The notes beneath the pieces were generated by a model, which was not told the DNA's origin, did not search any database, and worked only from the letters and a program-made list of their open reading frames with translations. Positions 7,086-13,220 of a stretch of DNA of 13,220 bases are shown here, piece by piece. This DNA comes from Clostridiaceae bacterium UBA4839. Its GTDB lineage: Bacteria > Bacillota > Clostridia > Clostridiales > Caloramatoraceae. The stretch covers positions 1,107-14,326 of the forward strand of contig DHEX01000105.1 of the NCBI GenBank assembly GCA_002400085.1, read 5' to 3'. Every line of letters starts with the position of its first letter. Position 1 is the stretch's first letter. The position numbers were made by a program, and so were the translations under genes.

Positions 7086-8018
7086 CTAATCCCTGAGCTT
7101 TTTCCCTGTAAGGGTTAAAAACACGCTTTCAAGTGTAGGCTTTTCCATGTTAACGCTTACAACTTCTGAGCCTGATTCTACAATGGCATCAATTATTTTC
7201 CCTAAATTGCCGCTTCCTTTTTTTGATATTATAAAAAGCTCATTTCCCTCAATGCTGCATTCTTTTACTCCATTTATGCCTTTTATTTTTTCAATCAATG
7301 TAAAGCTTAATGAAGAAACTTCTATTTTCACTCTTTCTTCAACAGCAACCAAATCCTTAAGCTCTTCCTTCGTCCCTTTTGCAATGACTCTGCCTAGGTC
7401 CATTATTATAATATCAGTACATATTTCCTCAACCTCTTCCATATAATGAGATGTGTATATTACAGTTGAACCCATTTTATTAAGCTCTTTTACTGAGTTT
7501 AATATGTGCTTTCTTGATTGAGGATCAATTCCAACCGTAGGCTCATCCATAATAATAAGCTTAGGATGATGAACAATAGCACAAGCAATATTAAGTCTTC
7601 TTTTCATCCCCCCAGAAAACTTTTTAGGGAAATCTTTTTCCTTATCAATTAGCCCAGTAAACTTTAGGGCTTCAAGACTTCTTTCTTTCAAAAGGCTCCC
7701 TCTTATTCCATATAAGCTCCCAAAATAAGATACATTTTCATAGGCAGTAAGATCATCATAAATAGCTATTTCTTGAGGTACAATACCTATATCCCTTTTT
7801 ATTTCGATTTCGGATTCTTTTAAATTTTTCCCAAAAACTTTTATTTCTCCGCTATCTATTTTTGATAATCCAAGTATTGTGTTTATAGTAGTAGTCTTTC
7901 CTGCTCCATTTGGTCCTAAAAATCCTACTATTTCTCCTTCCCCTATCTTCATATTTACATTATCTAGAGCTAAAAAATCCCCATACCTTTTAACCAAGTT
8001 TTCTATAGAAAGTATCAT
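7086..8018 (-). CDS. ABC exporter ATPase subunit
   Basis: A 310-residue cytoplasmic ATPase with a full set of motifs: Walker A G-P-N-G-A-G-K-T at 35-42, Q-loop Q82, signature F-S-G-G-M at 134-138, Walker B L-I-I-M-D-E-P at 154-160 and switch His H191 in T-S-H. Residues beyond about 222 form the short C-terminal extension common in drug and natural-product exporters (CcmA/DrrA/LnrL type), ending in T-L-E-S-V-F-L-T-L-T-G-K at 295-306. The ATG at 8018 has AGGGGG about nine bases upstream. It heads the three-gene exporter operon; the first permease begins 11 bases after its stop. The pairing of this ATPase with two ABC-2 permeases and a NarL-type two-component system is the content of the Bacillus lnrJK-lnrLMN locus. 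Resistance to a membrane-active compound is therefore a fair but unproven guess. Confidence 0.94.
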   Translation of the reverse strand: MILSIENLVKRYGDFLALDNVNMKIGEGEIVGFLGPNGAGKTTTINTILGLSKIDSGEIKVFGKNLKESEIEIKRDIGIVPQEIAIYDDLTAYENVSYFGSLYGIRGSLLKERSLEALKFTGLIDKEKDFPKKFSGGMKRRLNIACAIVHHPKLIIMDEPTVGIDPQSRKHILNSVKELNKMGSTVIYTSHYMEEVEEICTDIIIMDLGRVIAKGTKEELKDLVAVEERVKIEVSSLSFTLIEKIKGINGVKECSIEGNELFIISKKGSGNLGKIIDAIVESGSEVVSVNMEKPTLESVFLTLTGKKLRD

Positions 8019-8043
8019 ATAAATTCGCCCCCTATTTTTTCTA

Positions 8044-8064
8044 ATTATATGTTACCAAATTATA
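8044..8064 (-). promoter_or_regulatory. Possible exporter operon promoter region
   Basis: Two TATAAT matches occur on the minus strand, at 8049-8044 and 8064-8059, upstream of the ATPase gene. Neither has a good -35 box at normal spacing, which would fit an activator-dependent promoter. A direct repeat with the core GTTAC (plus strand, 8051 and 8077) brackets the region and could hold a regulator site. The choice between the two -10 candidates is open. Confidence 0.35.
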
Positions 8065-8113
8065 GAAATAATAATAGTTACATAAATCACTATAGGTCAT
8101 GACATTTGTAATA

Positions 8114-8122
8114 TGTTATAAT
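8114..8122 (+). promoter_or_regulatory. Extended -10 promoter for the MATE gene
   Basis: The sequence TGTTATAAT is an extended -10 with a perfect TATAAT at 8117-8122. The -35 region is poor. A start near 8129 gives a leader of about 33 bases. A second TATAAT at 8137-8142 lies closer to the gene and leaves a very short leader, so it is less likely. Confidence 0.55.
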
Positions 8123-8141
8123 CGTTGTTATGAGATTATAA
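8116..8141 (+). repeat. Inverted repeat over the MATE promoter, possible operator
   Basis: Eight-base arms TTATAATC (8116-8123) and GATTATAA (8134-8141) form a perfect inverted repeat with a 10-base centre. The left arm covers the -10 box and the right arm lies just past the expected start site, where a bound repressor would block transcription. It may instead reflect two chance TATAAT matches in AT-rich DNA. Confidence 0.4.
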
Positions 8142-8161
8142 TTTACTACTGGAGGTTAAAA

Positions 8162-9508
8162 ATGGACAATTCTAAAGAACTAGAACAAGGCAACATAAAA
8201 GATTTACTTTTTAAATTTTCACTCCCTGCAATTGTTGGGATGATGGTGAATGCGCTTTATAATATTGTTGATACAATATATATAGGACATATGAAAGGAA
8301 CAGGTTCTACTGCCCTTTCAGGTATTGCAATAACTTTCCCCTTATCTACAATAATTATGGCTTTTGGAATGCTTGTAGGTGTTGGCTCGTCATCACTTAT
8401 TTCCATAAGGCTTGGTCAAAAAAGAAAAGAGGATGCAGAAAAAATATTATCTAACGCCTTTGTACTTGATATAATAATTTCAAGTGCAGTTGGAATACTT
8501 GGGTATATTTTTGTAGAGCCAACTCTTAAGCTATTTGGGGCCAAAGGGGACGTATTGATTTATGCTAAAAGCTATATATCTATAATTCTTCTTGGGGCAC
8601 CACTTCAAAACATTGGATTTGGGATGAACAATGTCATCCGTGCTGAAGGTAACCCAAACAGAGCAATGATTACAATGCTGTCAGGTGCAATTTTAAATAT
8701 TATACTTGACCCTATATTTATTTTTGTTTTTAACATGGGCGTTGAGGGTGCTGCTATTGCAACTGTTATATCCGAAGCTTTAAATACTTTCCTTGTAGTT
8801 TCATATTTTGCAAGTTCTAAAAGCCATCTGCATATTAAAAAGGATTATTTAAAGCCAAATGCCCCAATAATTAAAGATATATTTGCCATAGGTATGTCTC
8901 CATTTTTTATGCAAATTGCATCAAGTGCAGTTACAACCTTTTATAACCAAGGGCTTTTAACTTATGGCGGTGATAAAGCTGTGGCTGCTATGAGCATTAT
9001 AAATAAAATTTCTATGCTGATTTTTATGCCTATATATGGAATAAATCAAGGTTCTCAGCCTATAATTGGATTTAATTATGGGTCAAAAAAATATGACAGA
9101 GTTAAAAAGACCTTAGGTCTTGCCATTAAAGCTGCAGATATCATTGCATGTATTGGTTTTGTTATGGTTGAATTTTTCCCTTCCATTCTTATTAAGTTAT
9201 TCAACACTGAAGATACAGAGCTTATAGCTATTGCAGTTCGGGGAATAAGAATTGATTTAATGTTTCTTCCCATAATTGCTTTTCAAATTATAAGTTCAAA
9301 CTATTTTCAGGCTATTGGAAAGGCTAAAATTTCAATGTTTCTAAGTGTTTTAAGACAGGTAATTATTCTTATTCCACTTATATTAATACTTCCAAGGTTC
9401 TTTGGCCTTAATGGTCTTTGGTTTTCTGCACCAGTTTCTGATATTGTATCTGCTGTAATTACAGCAATATTTTTAATTAGAAATATTAAAAGCTTACCTT
9501 CAATGTAA
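8162..9508 (+). CDS. MATE family multidrug efflux transporter
   Basis: A 448-residue polytopic inner-membrane protein of the MATE family (DinF/NorM-type, MATE_like of Firmicutes) with about 12 helices in two homologous halves. These proteins expel cationic drugs or metabolites in exchange for Na+ or H+. Near the N-terminus, P22 and the stretch N34-I-V-D37-T-I-Y-I-G42 match the family; similar repeat motifs recur in the second half. A G-N-P-N-R-A-M segment (about 162-168) followed by I-L-D-P-I-F-I-F-V-F is another common hallmark. The ATG at 8162 is chosen because GGAGG lies seven bases upstream. The in-frame ATG at 8099 would place the -10 promoter inside the coding sequence. It is divergent from the ABC exporter and shares its control region. 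Substrate unknown. Confidence 0.93.
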   Translation: MDNSKELEQGNIKDLLFKFSLPAIVGMMVNALYNIVDTIYIGHMKGTGSTALSGIAITFPLSTIIMAFGMLVGVGSSSLISIRLGQKRKEDAEKILSNAFVLDIIISSAVGILGYIFVEPTLKLFGAKGDVLIYAKSYISIILLGAPLQNIGFGMNNVIRAEGNPNRAMITMLSGAILNIILDPIFIFVFNMGVEGAAIATVISEALNTFLVVSYFASSKSHLHIKKDYLKPNAPIIKDIFAIGMSPFFMQIASSAVTTFYNQGLLTYGGDKAVAAMSIINKISMLIFMPIYGINQGSQPIIGFNYGSKKYDRVKKTLGLAIKAADIIACIGFVMVEFFPSILIKLFNTEDTELIAIAVRGIRIDLMFLPIIAFQIISSNYFQAIGKAKISMFLSVLRQVIILIPLILILPRFFGLNGLWFSAPVSDIVSAVITAIFLIRNIKSLPSM

Positions 9509-9525
9509 CGATAAAAGTAGCGTTA
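9506..9525 (+). terminator. Weak hairpin at the end of the MATE gene
   Basis: A 5-bp stem (TAACG with CGTTA) and a 10-base loop start at the MATE stop codon and are followed by a T-rich stretch (9523-9534). It is weaker than the other terminators in the window, so read-through into the peptidase gene is plausible. Confidence 0.3.
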
Positions 9526-9535
9526 TATTGTTTTA

Positions 9536-9546
9536 TATAATATAAT
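9536..9546 (+). promoter_or_regulatory. Possible -10 region for the peptidase gene
   Basis: Two adjoining TATAAT matches (9536-9541 and 9541-9546) lie about 50 bases before the peptidase start. No -35 box is convincing at the right spacing, so the match could be chance in AT-rich DNA. Confidence 0.3.
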
Positions 9547-9548
9547 AA

Positions 9549-9575
9549 TTTTATTGGGTAATGTTTCCCATAAAA
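9549..9575 (+). repeat. Leader hairpin before the peptidase gene
   Basis: TTTTATTGGG (9549-9558) pairs with CCCATAAAA (9567-9575), with one bulged T and an 8-base loop, ending four bases before the AAGGAGG ribosome site. It has no T run after it. It could be part of a weak terminator for the MATE transcript or a leader structure stabilising the peptidase mRNA. Confidence 0.4.
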
Positions 9576-9593
9576 GTTTAAGGAGGGCTGCTT

Positions 9594-11288
9594 ATGAAAT
9601 TTAAAGATTTCCCATATAAAAGACCTAATCTCAATGAAGTATCAGCAAAATTTGAAGGCCTTTTGAAGAGGTTCAATGAAGTAAATACTTTTGAAGCGCA
9701 AAATGAAGCAATGAAGGAAATTAATGCTTTAAGAAGCGAAGTTGAATCTATGGCTCAAATTGCATACATTAGGCACACCATTGATACAACAGATAAGTTC
9801 TATGAAGAAGAGCAGAATTTTTTTGATGAAGTGACACCACTTTATGAGGGGTTAATCATTAAATACTATCGTGCTTTAGTTAACTCTAAATTTAAAAATG
9901 AACTTGAAGAAAAATGGGGAAAACAAATTTTCACCCTTGCTGAGCTCACACTAAAAACTTTTTCACCAGAGGTTGTTTCAGACATGCAGGAAGAAAATAA
10001 GCTTTACAGTGAATATACAAAGCTTATAGCTTCAGCTAAGATACCTTTTGAAGGAGAGGAGAGAAATCTTTCGCAGCTTACGCCTTTCATGACATCTAAA
10101 GACAGGGAAATGAGAAAGAAAGCCAATAATGCAAAGTATGCTTTCTTTGCTAAAAATGAAGAAAAATTTGATGAGATATATGACAAACTTGTAAAGGTAA
10201 GAACAAGAATTGCTAAGAAGCTTGGATATGAAAACTTTGTTGGGCTTGGCTATGCAAGAATGAATAGATCTGATTATGATGCAAAAATGGTAGCTAATTT
10301 TAGAAAGCAAGTTTTAGACAATATTGTCCCTGTTGCAACTGAACTTAGAGAAAGGCAAAGAGTAAGGCTTGGCCTTGATTCACTTAAGTATTATGATGAA
10401 ACGCTTTCATTTAAATCAGGAAATGCAAAACCAAAGGGAGACTCTAATTGGATTTTAAATAATGCAAAGAAGATGTACTCTGAGCTTTCACCTGAAACAA
10501 AAGAATACTTTGAATTTATGACAGAAAATGAACTTATGGATCTCGTAAGTAAAAAAGGTAAAGCCGGTGGAGGATACTGTACTTACATAAGTAAATATAA
10601 GGCTCCATTTATATTTTCAAACTTTAATGGGACTTCAGGAGATGTAAATGTTTTAACTCACGAAGCAGGACATGCTTTTCAATGCTATACTAGCCGCAAC
10701 TTTGAAATTCCTGAATACAATTTTGCAACCTCTGAAGCTTGTGAAATACATTCAATGAGCATGGAGTTCTTTACATGGCCGTGGATGCAGCTTTTCTTCC
10801 TTGATGATGCAGATAAATATAAATTCACTCATTTAAGTGAGGCACTTTTATTTATACCTTATGGTGTTACTGTAGATGAATTTCAGCACCGTGTATATGA
10901 AAATCCTGATATGACACCAGCTGAAAGAAAAAAAGTATGGAGAGAAATAGAAAAGAAATATATGCCTTATAGAGATTACGATGGAAACGAATACCTTGAA
11001 AGAGGCGGATGGTGGTATCAGCAGCTTCATATATTTGGAATGCCATTCTACTACATTGACTACACCTTAGCACAAATATGTGCATTCCAGTTCTGGAAGA
11101 AATCACTTGATAACAGAGAAGAAGCTTGGAATGATTATTTAAGGCTTTGCAAGGCTGGAGGAAGCAAATCTTTCCTTGAACTTGTTAAGCTCGCTAACCT
11201 TAAATCACCATTTGAAGATGACTGCATAAAATCAGTAATTGATTCCATAAAAAATTGGCTTAGCAAAATTGACGATACAAAATTTTAA
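9594..11288 (+). CDS. M3 family oligoendopeptidase
   Basis: A 564-residue cytoplasmic zinc metallopeptidase of family M3 (PepF / thimet oligopeptidase-like), which cleaves short peptides within their chain. The zinc site is H-E-A-G-H at 356-360 (ligands H356 and H360, catalytic E357). The third ligand is E384 in E-I-H-S-M-S-M-E, aligned with E-x-x-S-x-x-x-E of the family. The C-terminal region Y-Q-Q-L-H followed by F-Y-Y-I-D-Y-T-L-A-Q supplies the conserved His and Tyr residues that hold the substrate. The N-terminal helical part (about 1-200) covers the substrate channel. Length is normal and there is no signal peptide. The ATG at 9594 follows AAGGAGG by seven bases. It appears to be a single gene ending at the terminator 11356-11396. 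Peptide recycling is the likely role; a link to the efflux genes upstream is not supported. Confidence 0.95.
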   Translation: MKFKDFPYKRPNLNEVSAKFEGLLKRFNEVNTFEAQNEAMKEINALRSEVESMAQIAYIRHTIDTTDKFYEEEQNFFDEVTPLYEGLIIKYYRALVNSKFKNELEEKWGKQIFTLAELTLKTFSPEVVSDMQEENKLYSEYTKLIASAKIPFEGEERNLSQLTPFMTSKDREMRKKANNAKYAFFAKNEEKFDEIYDKLVKVRTRIAKKLGYENFVGLGYARMNRSDYDAKMVANFRKQVLDNIVPVATELRERQRVRLGLDSLKYYDETLSFKSGNAKPKGDSNWILNNAKKMYSELSPETKEYFEFMTENELMDLVSKKGKAGGGYCTYISKYKAPFIFSNFNGTSGDVNVLTHEAGHAFQCYTSRNFEIPEYNFATSEACEIHSMSMEFFTWPWMQLFFLDDADKYKFTHLSEALLFIPYGVTVDEFQHRVYENPDMTPAERKKVWREIEKKYMPYRDYDGNEYLERGGWWYQQLHIFGMPFYYIDYTLAQICAFQFWKKSLDNREEAWNDYLRLCKAGGSKSFLELVKLANLKSPFEDDCIKSVIDSIKNWLSKIDDTKF

Positions 11289-11340
11289 CGGTGCCAGCCT
11301 CTTGACATTTGACATTTAAATGAATATGTAAACATCAAAT
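11289..11340. repeat. Short repeats after the peptidase gene
   Basis: The sequence after the stop has a GC-richer start (GGTGCCAGCC) and then two tandem copies of TTGACAT (11303-11316), followed by the palindrome CATTTAAATG (11314-11323). It precedes the terminator and encodes nothing visible. The arrangement suggests a short intergenic repeat remnant; I cannot assign it to a named family. Confidence 0.35.
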
Positions 11341-11355
11341 AAAACCATGCATAAA

Positions 11356-11396
11356 AAAGCCGGAAAGTTGATTTATAACAATCACTTTTCGGCTTT
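11356..11396. terminator. Bidirectional terminator between peptidase and VTT genes
   Basis: A stem formed by AAAGCCG...AAAG and CTTT...CGGCTTT, with one wobble or mismatch and a bulge, has a loop near 11373-11380. The minus strand has T6 after it (11358-11353), strong for the VTT-gene transcript. The plus strand has only TTT-A-TT, adequate at best for the peptidase transcript. It serves two convergent genes. Confidence 0.8.
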
Positions 11397-11459
11397 ATTA
11401 CAAGATACATCTTAAAATTGAAGTCAACCATCCCTTTTATTATTAATATAGTAAAATAA

Positions 11460-12167
11460 TTATTTAATAATATTTTTTAGTGTATGCTCATTCTTTATCT
11501 TATCAAAATCCTTATATGCATATATAATAATTGGAATTACAGAGACACAAATAGCAGCCAAAATTGGTACAATAAACTTTAAAGAACTATGATCATAAAT
11601 CCCATTTCCTATAAGTGAATAGCACACTGTTCTTGGCATCAGCCCTAACATTGAAGATGCAATGTATTTTTTATAGCGGAACTTTGTTGTTCCAAGAAAT
11701 GCACTTACAACATCAACGGGGAAAATTGGTATCAACCTTATAATAAGTACAGACTTAAACGAGTGTGCTTTTTCCTTTATATTGATGTCTAAATTAAATT
11801 TTCTTTTTGCTTTTTTCTTACTTGCAATTTTTTCAACAAAAGATTGTCCAAAAAATCTTCCAAGAATAAATGGAACCGTAAGTTCTAAAAAAATTCCTGC
11901 CAAGTTAATTAAAACAGCTTGAATAGGGCTAAAAACAATACCAGCTGCTATATTTACAAATGATACCGGTATAGCTAGCATAAAAATTTTAACACTGTAC
12001 AATAGCCAAAAACCTAAAACTGTAAATTTAGAATTAGTATTAATATATGCTACTATTCCCTCTACACTACATCCATTTCCATGAGGAAGCTTAATGATTA
12101 AATAAACTATTGCTGCAGCTAATAGAAAATAAAGTATGAATTTAATATATTTTAATGTTTTATTCAT
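11460..12167 (-). CDS. TVP38/TMEM64 family (VTT-domain) membrane protein
   Basis: A 235-residue polytopic membrane protein of the TVP38/TMEM64 group, relatives of DedA. There is a hydrophobic N-terminal helix (about 8-26). The VTT domain (about 63-188) contains I-P-V-S-F-V-N-I-A-A-G-I-V-F (66-79), the glycine/phenylalanine segment ending in F-I-L-G-R-F-F-G (100-107), and R-L-I-P-I-F-P (144-150), a typical re-entrant region. A last helix lies at about 196-216. The ATG at 12167 has GGGGAGG four bases upstream. Relatives of this fold include phospholipid scramblases and the DedA undecaprenyl- or phospholipid-flipping proteins, so lipid handling at the membrane is the best guess. The substrate is unknown. 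It is a single-gene unit between two terminator-like structures, and it is convergent with the peptidase. Confidence 0.88.
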   Translation of the reverse strand: MNKTLKYIKFILYFLLAAAIVYLIIKLPHGNGCSVEGIVAYINTNSKFTVLGFWLLYSVKIFMLAIPVSFVNIAAGIVFSPIQAVLINLAGIFLELTVPFILGRFFGQSFVEKIASKKKAKRKFNLDINIKEKAHSFKSVLIIRLIPIFPVDVVSAFLGTTKFRYKKYIASSMLGLMPRTVCYSLIGNGIYDHSSLKFIVPILAAICVSVIPIIIYAYKDFDKIKNEHTLKNIIK

Positions 12168-12269
12168 TATACCTCCCCTTTAAAAGTATTAAAATCTAAT
12201 TGGATATTCAAGAATCTTACCATGTGAGATATGAATGTTCTATCTATTATGATACATCATTTTAAATAC

Positions 12270-12298
12270 AAATACCACAAGAATATCTTGTGGTATTT
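12270..12298 (-). terminator. Perfect hairpin in the metQ-VTT gap
   Basis: A perfect 12-bp inverted repeat (12270-12281 with 12287-12298) with a 5-base loop. The minus-strand side is followed by GTATTTAAA, a poor T run, so termination may be incomplete. It lies about 110 bases after the metQ stop and about 100 bases before the VTT start, and probably ends the metQ transcript. Confidence 0.6.
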
Positions 12299-12330
12299 AT
12301 CTATTTTCAAGGCTTCACCTTCTATAAGAA

Positions 12331-12372
12331 TTCTGCTTTTCTGCTTCGGTGAGAGTAGGCCCCTCACCGAAG
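12331..12372. repeat. Tandem octamer next to a perfect 10-bp GC-rich stem
   Basis: TTCTGCTT is repeated twice in tandem (12331-12338 and 12339-12346). It overlaps the left arm of a perfect 10-bp inverted repeat (CTTCGGTGAG 12344-12353, CTCACCGAAG 12363-12372) with a 9-base loop. The block is far richer in GC than the gap around it. No T run follows on either strand, so it is not a standard terminator. It may be a dispersed intergenic palindrome or an mRNA 3' structure after metQ. Confidence 0.5.
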
Positions 12373-12405
12373 TTTCGATGTTAAGCTTTAGTTTAAGAGT
12401 TCATT

Positions 12406-13218
12406 TTAAAAAGCTGGAACTATACTCCCCTTGTACTTTTCTTCTATAAACTTTCTAATTTCCTCAGAATTTAGGGCTTTTGATAGTGCTTTAATATAAT
12501 CCTTGTCTTTATCCTCTTTTCTTACAGCTAAAACATTTGCATAAGGTGAATCCTTACCTTCAATTAGAAGGGCGTCTTTTAAAGGATTTAATCCTGCACT
12601 TAATGCGAAATTTGTGTTAATAACTGAAATATCTACATCATTAAGCGTTCTTGGAAGCTGTGCTGCTTCAATTTCTTGTATATCATATTTTTTAGGGTTT
12701 TCTGTTATATCAACCTTTGTTACAAACTCACCGCTTTTTAATTTTATAAGCCCTGCTTTTTCAAGAAGCCTTAAAGCCCGCGCTTCATTTGTAGGATCAT
12801 TTGGAACAGAAATAACAGCTCCGTCTTTTAATTCCTTAATGTCTTTTATTTTATTTGAGTAAACTCCCATTGGTTCAATATGAACTTTAACTGTGTAATC
12901 GAGGTTCAATTTCTTTTCTGAATTAGTCTTATTTAAAAATGGAACGTGCTGAAAGAAGTTGGCATCAATGTCACCTTCTGATAGAGCAATGTTAGGCATT
13001 TGGTAATCATTAAATTCTACTATTTTAATCTTGTATCCTTCCTTTTCAAGAATCTCTGCTGCCTTTTCCATAATTTCCTTATGAGGGGCAGGAGATACCC
13101 CAACTACTATCTCCTTTTTGTCCTTACTTTGAGCATTAGCATTCTCTTCGCTTTTACCGCATCCTGCAAAACTCATAACTAATAAAATTGATATAAATAA
13201 CGCTAGTAATTTTTTCAT
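12406..13218 (-). CDS. metQ: MetQ/NlpA-type methionine-binding lipoprotein
   Basis: A 270-residue lipoprotein, the substrate-binding part of a methionine ABC importer (MetNIQ). The signal peptide has a K-K n-region, a hydrophobic core and a lipobox ending F-A-G-C, with lipidated C20, so the mature protein is anchored outside the membrane. The NlpA/MetQ fold follows. Recognisable segments are V-G-V-S-P-A-P-H (39-46), D-A-N-F-F-Q-H-V-P-F-L (85-95), V-P-N-D-P-T-N-E-A-R-A-L (138-149) and I-N-T-N-F-A (200-205), which correspond to the ligand-lining regions of the family. Length is normal and the gene is complete. The ATG lies two bases from the window end, so its ribosome site and upstream neighbours are not visible; metN and metI are expected there. 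Binding of a different ligand (some relatives take dipeptides) cannot be excluded. Confidence 0.93.
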   Translation of the reverse strand: MKKLLALFISILLVMSFAGCGKSEENANAQSKDKKEIVVGVSPAPHKEIMEKAAEILEKEGYKIKIVEFNDYQMPNIALSEGDIDANFFQHVPFLNKTNSEKKLNLDYTVKVHIEPMGVYSNKIKDIKELKDGAVISVPNDPTNEARALRLLEKAGLIKLKSGEFVTKVDITENPKKYDIQEIEAAQLPRTLNDVDISVINTNFALSAGLNPLKDALLIEGKDSPYANVLAVRKEDKDKDYIKALSKALNSEEIRKFIEEKYKGSIVPAF

Positions 13219-13220
13219 TA

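Noticed and set aside
8099..8161. Upstream ATG extending the MATE protein by 21 codons
   Set aside because: The extension contains the likely promoter and the GGAGG site for the ATG at 8162, and it lacks MATE-like sequence.
9076..9273. Short minus-strand frame in the MATE gene
   Set aside because: Antisense shadow without start signals or family features; the same applies to the minus-strand frames within 10004-11106.
11303..11340. Promoter from TTGACA after the peptidase gene
   Set aside because: There is a perfect -35 sequence but no -10 match at 16-18 bases and no plus-strand gene downstream before the terminator.

Overview
The window reads as chromosomal DNA from a low-GC, Gram-positive anaerobe of the Clostridia, probably Clostridiaceae. 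The grounds are very AT-rich intergenic DNA, strong purine-rich ribosome-binding sites, TTG starts alongside ATG, TATAAT promoters with an upstream TG, and a gene set typical of that group. No species can be assigned. No tRNA, rRNA, CRISPR array, intact insertion sequence or phage gene was seen.

Layout. (1) 36-2005, minus: a two-gene unit with a recognisable promoter (2040-2048) and terminator (36-75). It encodes an AI-2E/PerM-family membrane protein followed by an acyl-ACP thioesterase. (2) 2204-2905, plus: a stand-alone FTR1-type iron permease. (3) 2915-3010: a GC-richer, strongly folded, non-coding block between convergent genes. Its identity is unknown and it is the least explained sequence here. 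(4) 8018-3016, minus: an ABC exporter (ATPase, permease, permease) and then a NarL/LuxR-type two-component system (sensor kinase, response regulator). The two parts are separated by a terminator that runs almost directly into the kinase promoter. Gene content and protein sizes resemble the Bacillus LnrJK-LnrLMN (YfiJK-LMN) drug-sensing and efflux system, in a different order. (5) 8162-9508, plus: a MATE multidrug efflux protein divergent from the exporter operon, with an inverted repeat over its -10 region. (6) 9594-11288, plus: an M3-family oligoendopeptidase. (7) 11460-12167, minus: a TVP38/TMEM64 (VTT, DedA-like) membrane protein, with a terminator at 11356-11396 shared with the peptidase. 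(8) 12168-12405: a 238-base gap with two perfect hairpins and a tandem octamer repeat. (9) 12406-13218, minus: a MetQ-type methionine-binding lipoprotein at the window edge, whose transporter partners presumably lie beyond it.

How it works together. The central 5 kb, 3016-9508, looks like an envelope-defence locus. A membrane-bound kinase and its regulator would sense a membrane-active compound and drive the ABC exporter, with a MATE pump transcribed away from the same 140-base control region. That link is inferred from gene content and order. The flanking genes are ordinary lipid, metal, peptide and amino-acid functions.

Most notable: a G7 run in the kinase-regulator overlap, where loss of one base would join the two genes into a single open hybrid frame, and the folded block at 2915-3010, whose G.U pairs favour a plus-strand RNA.
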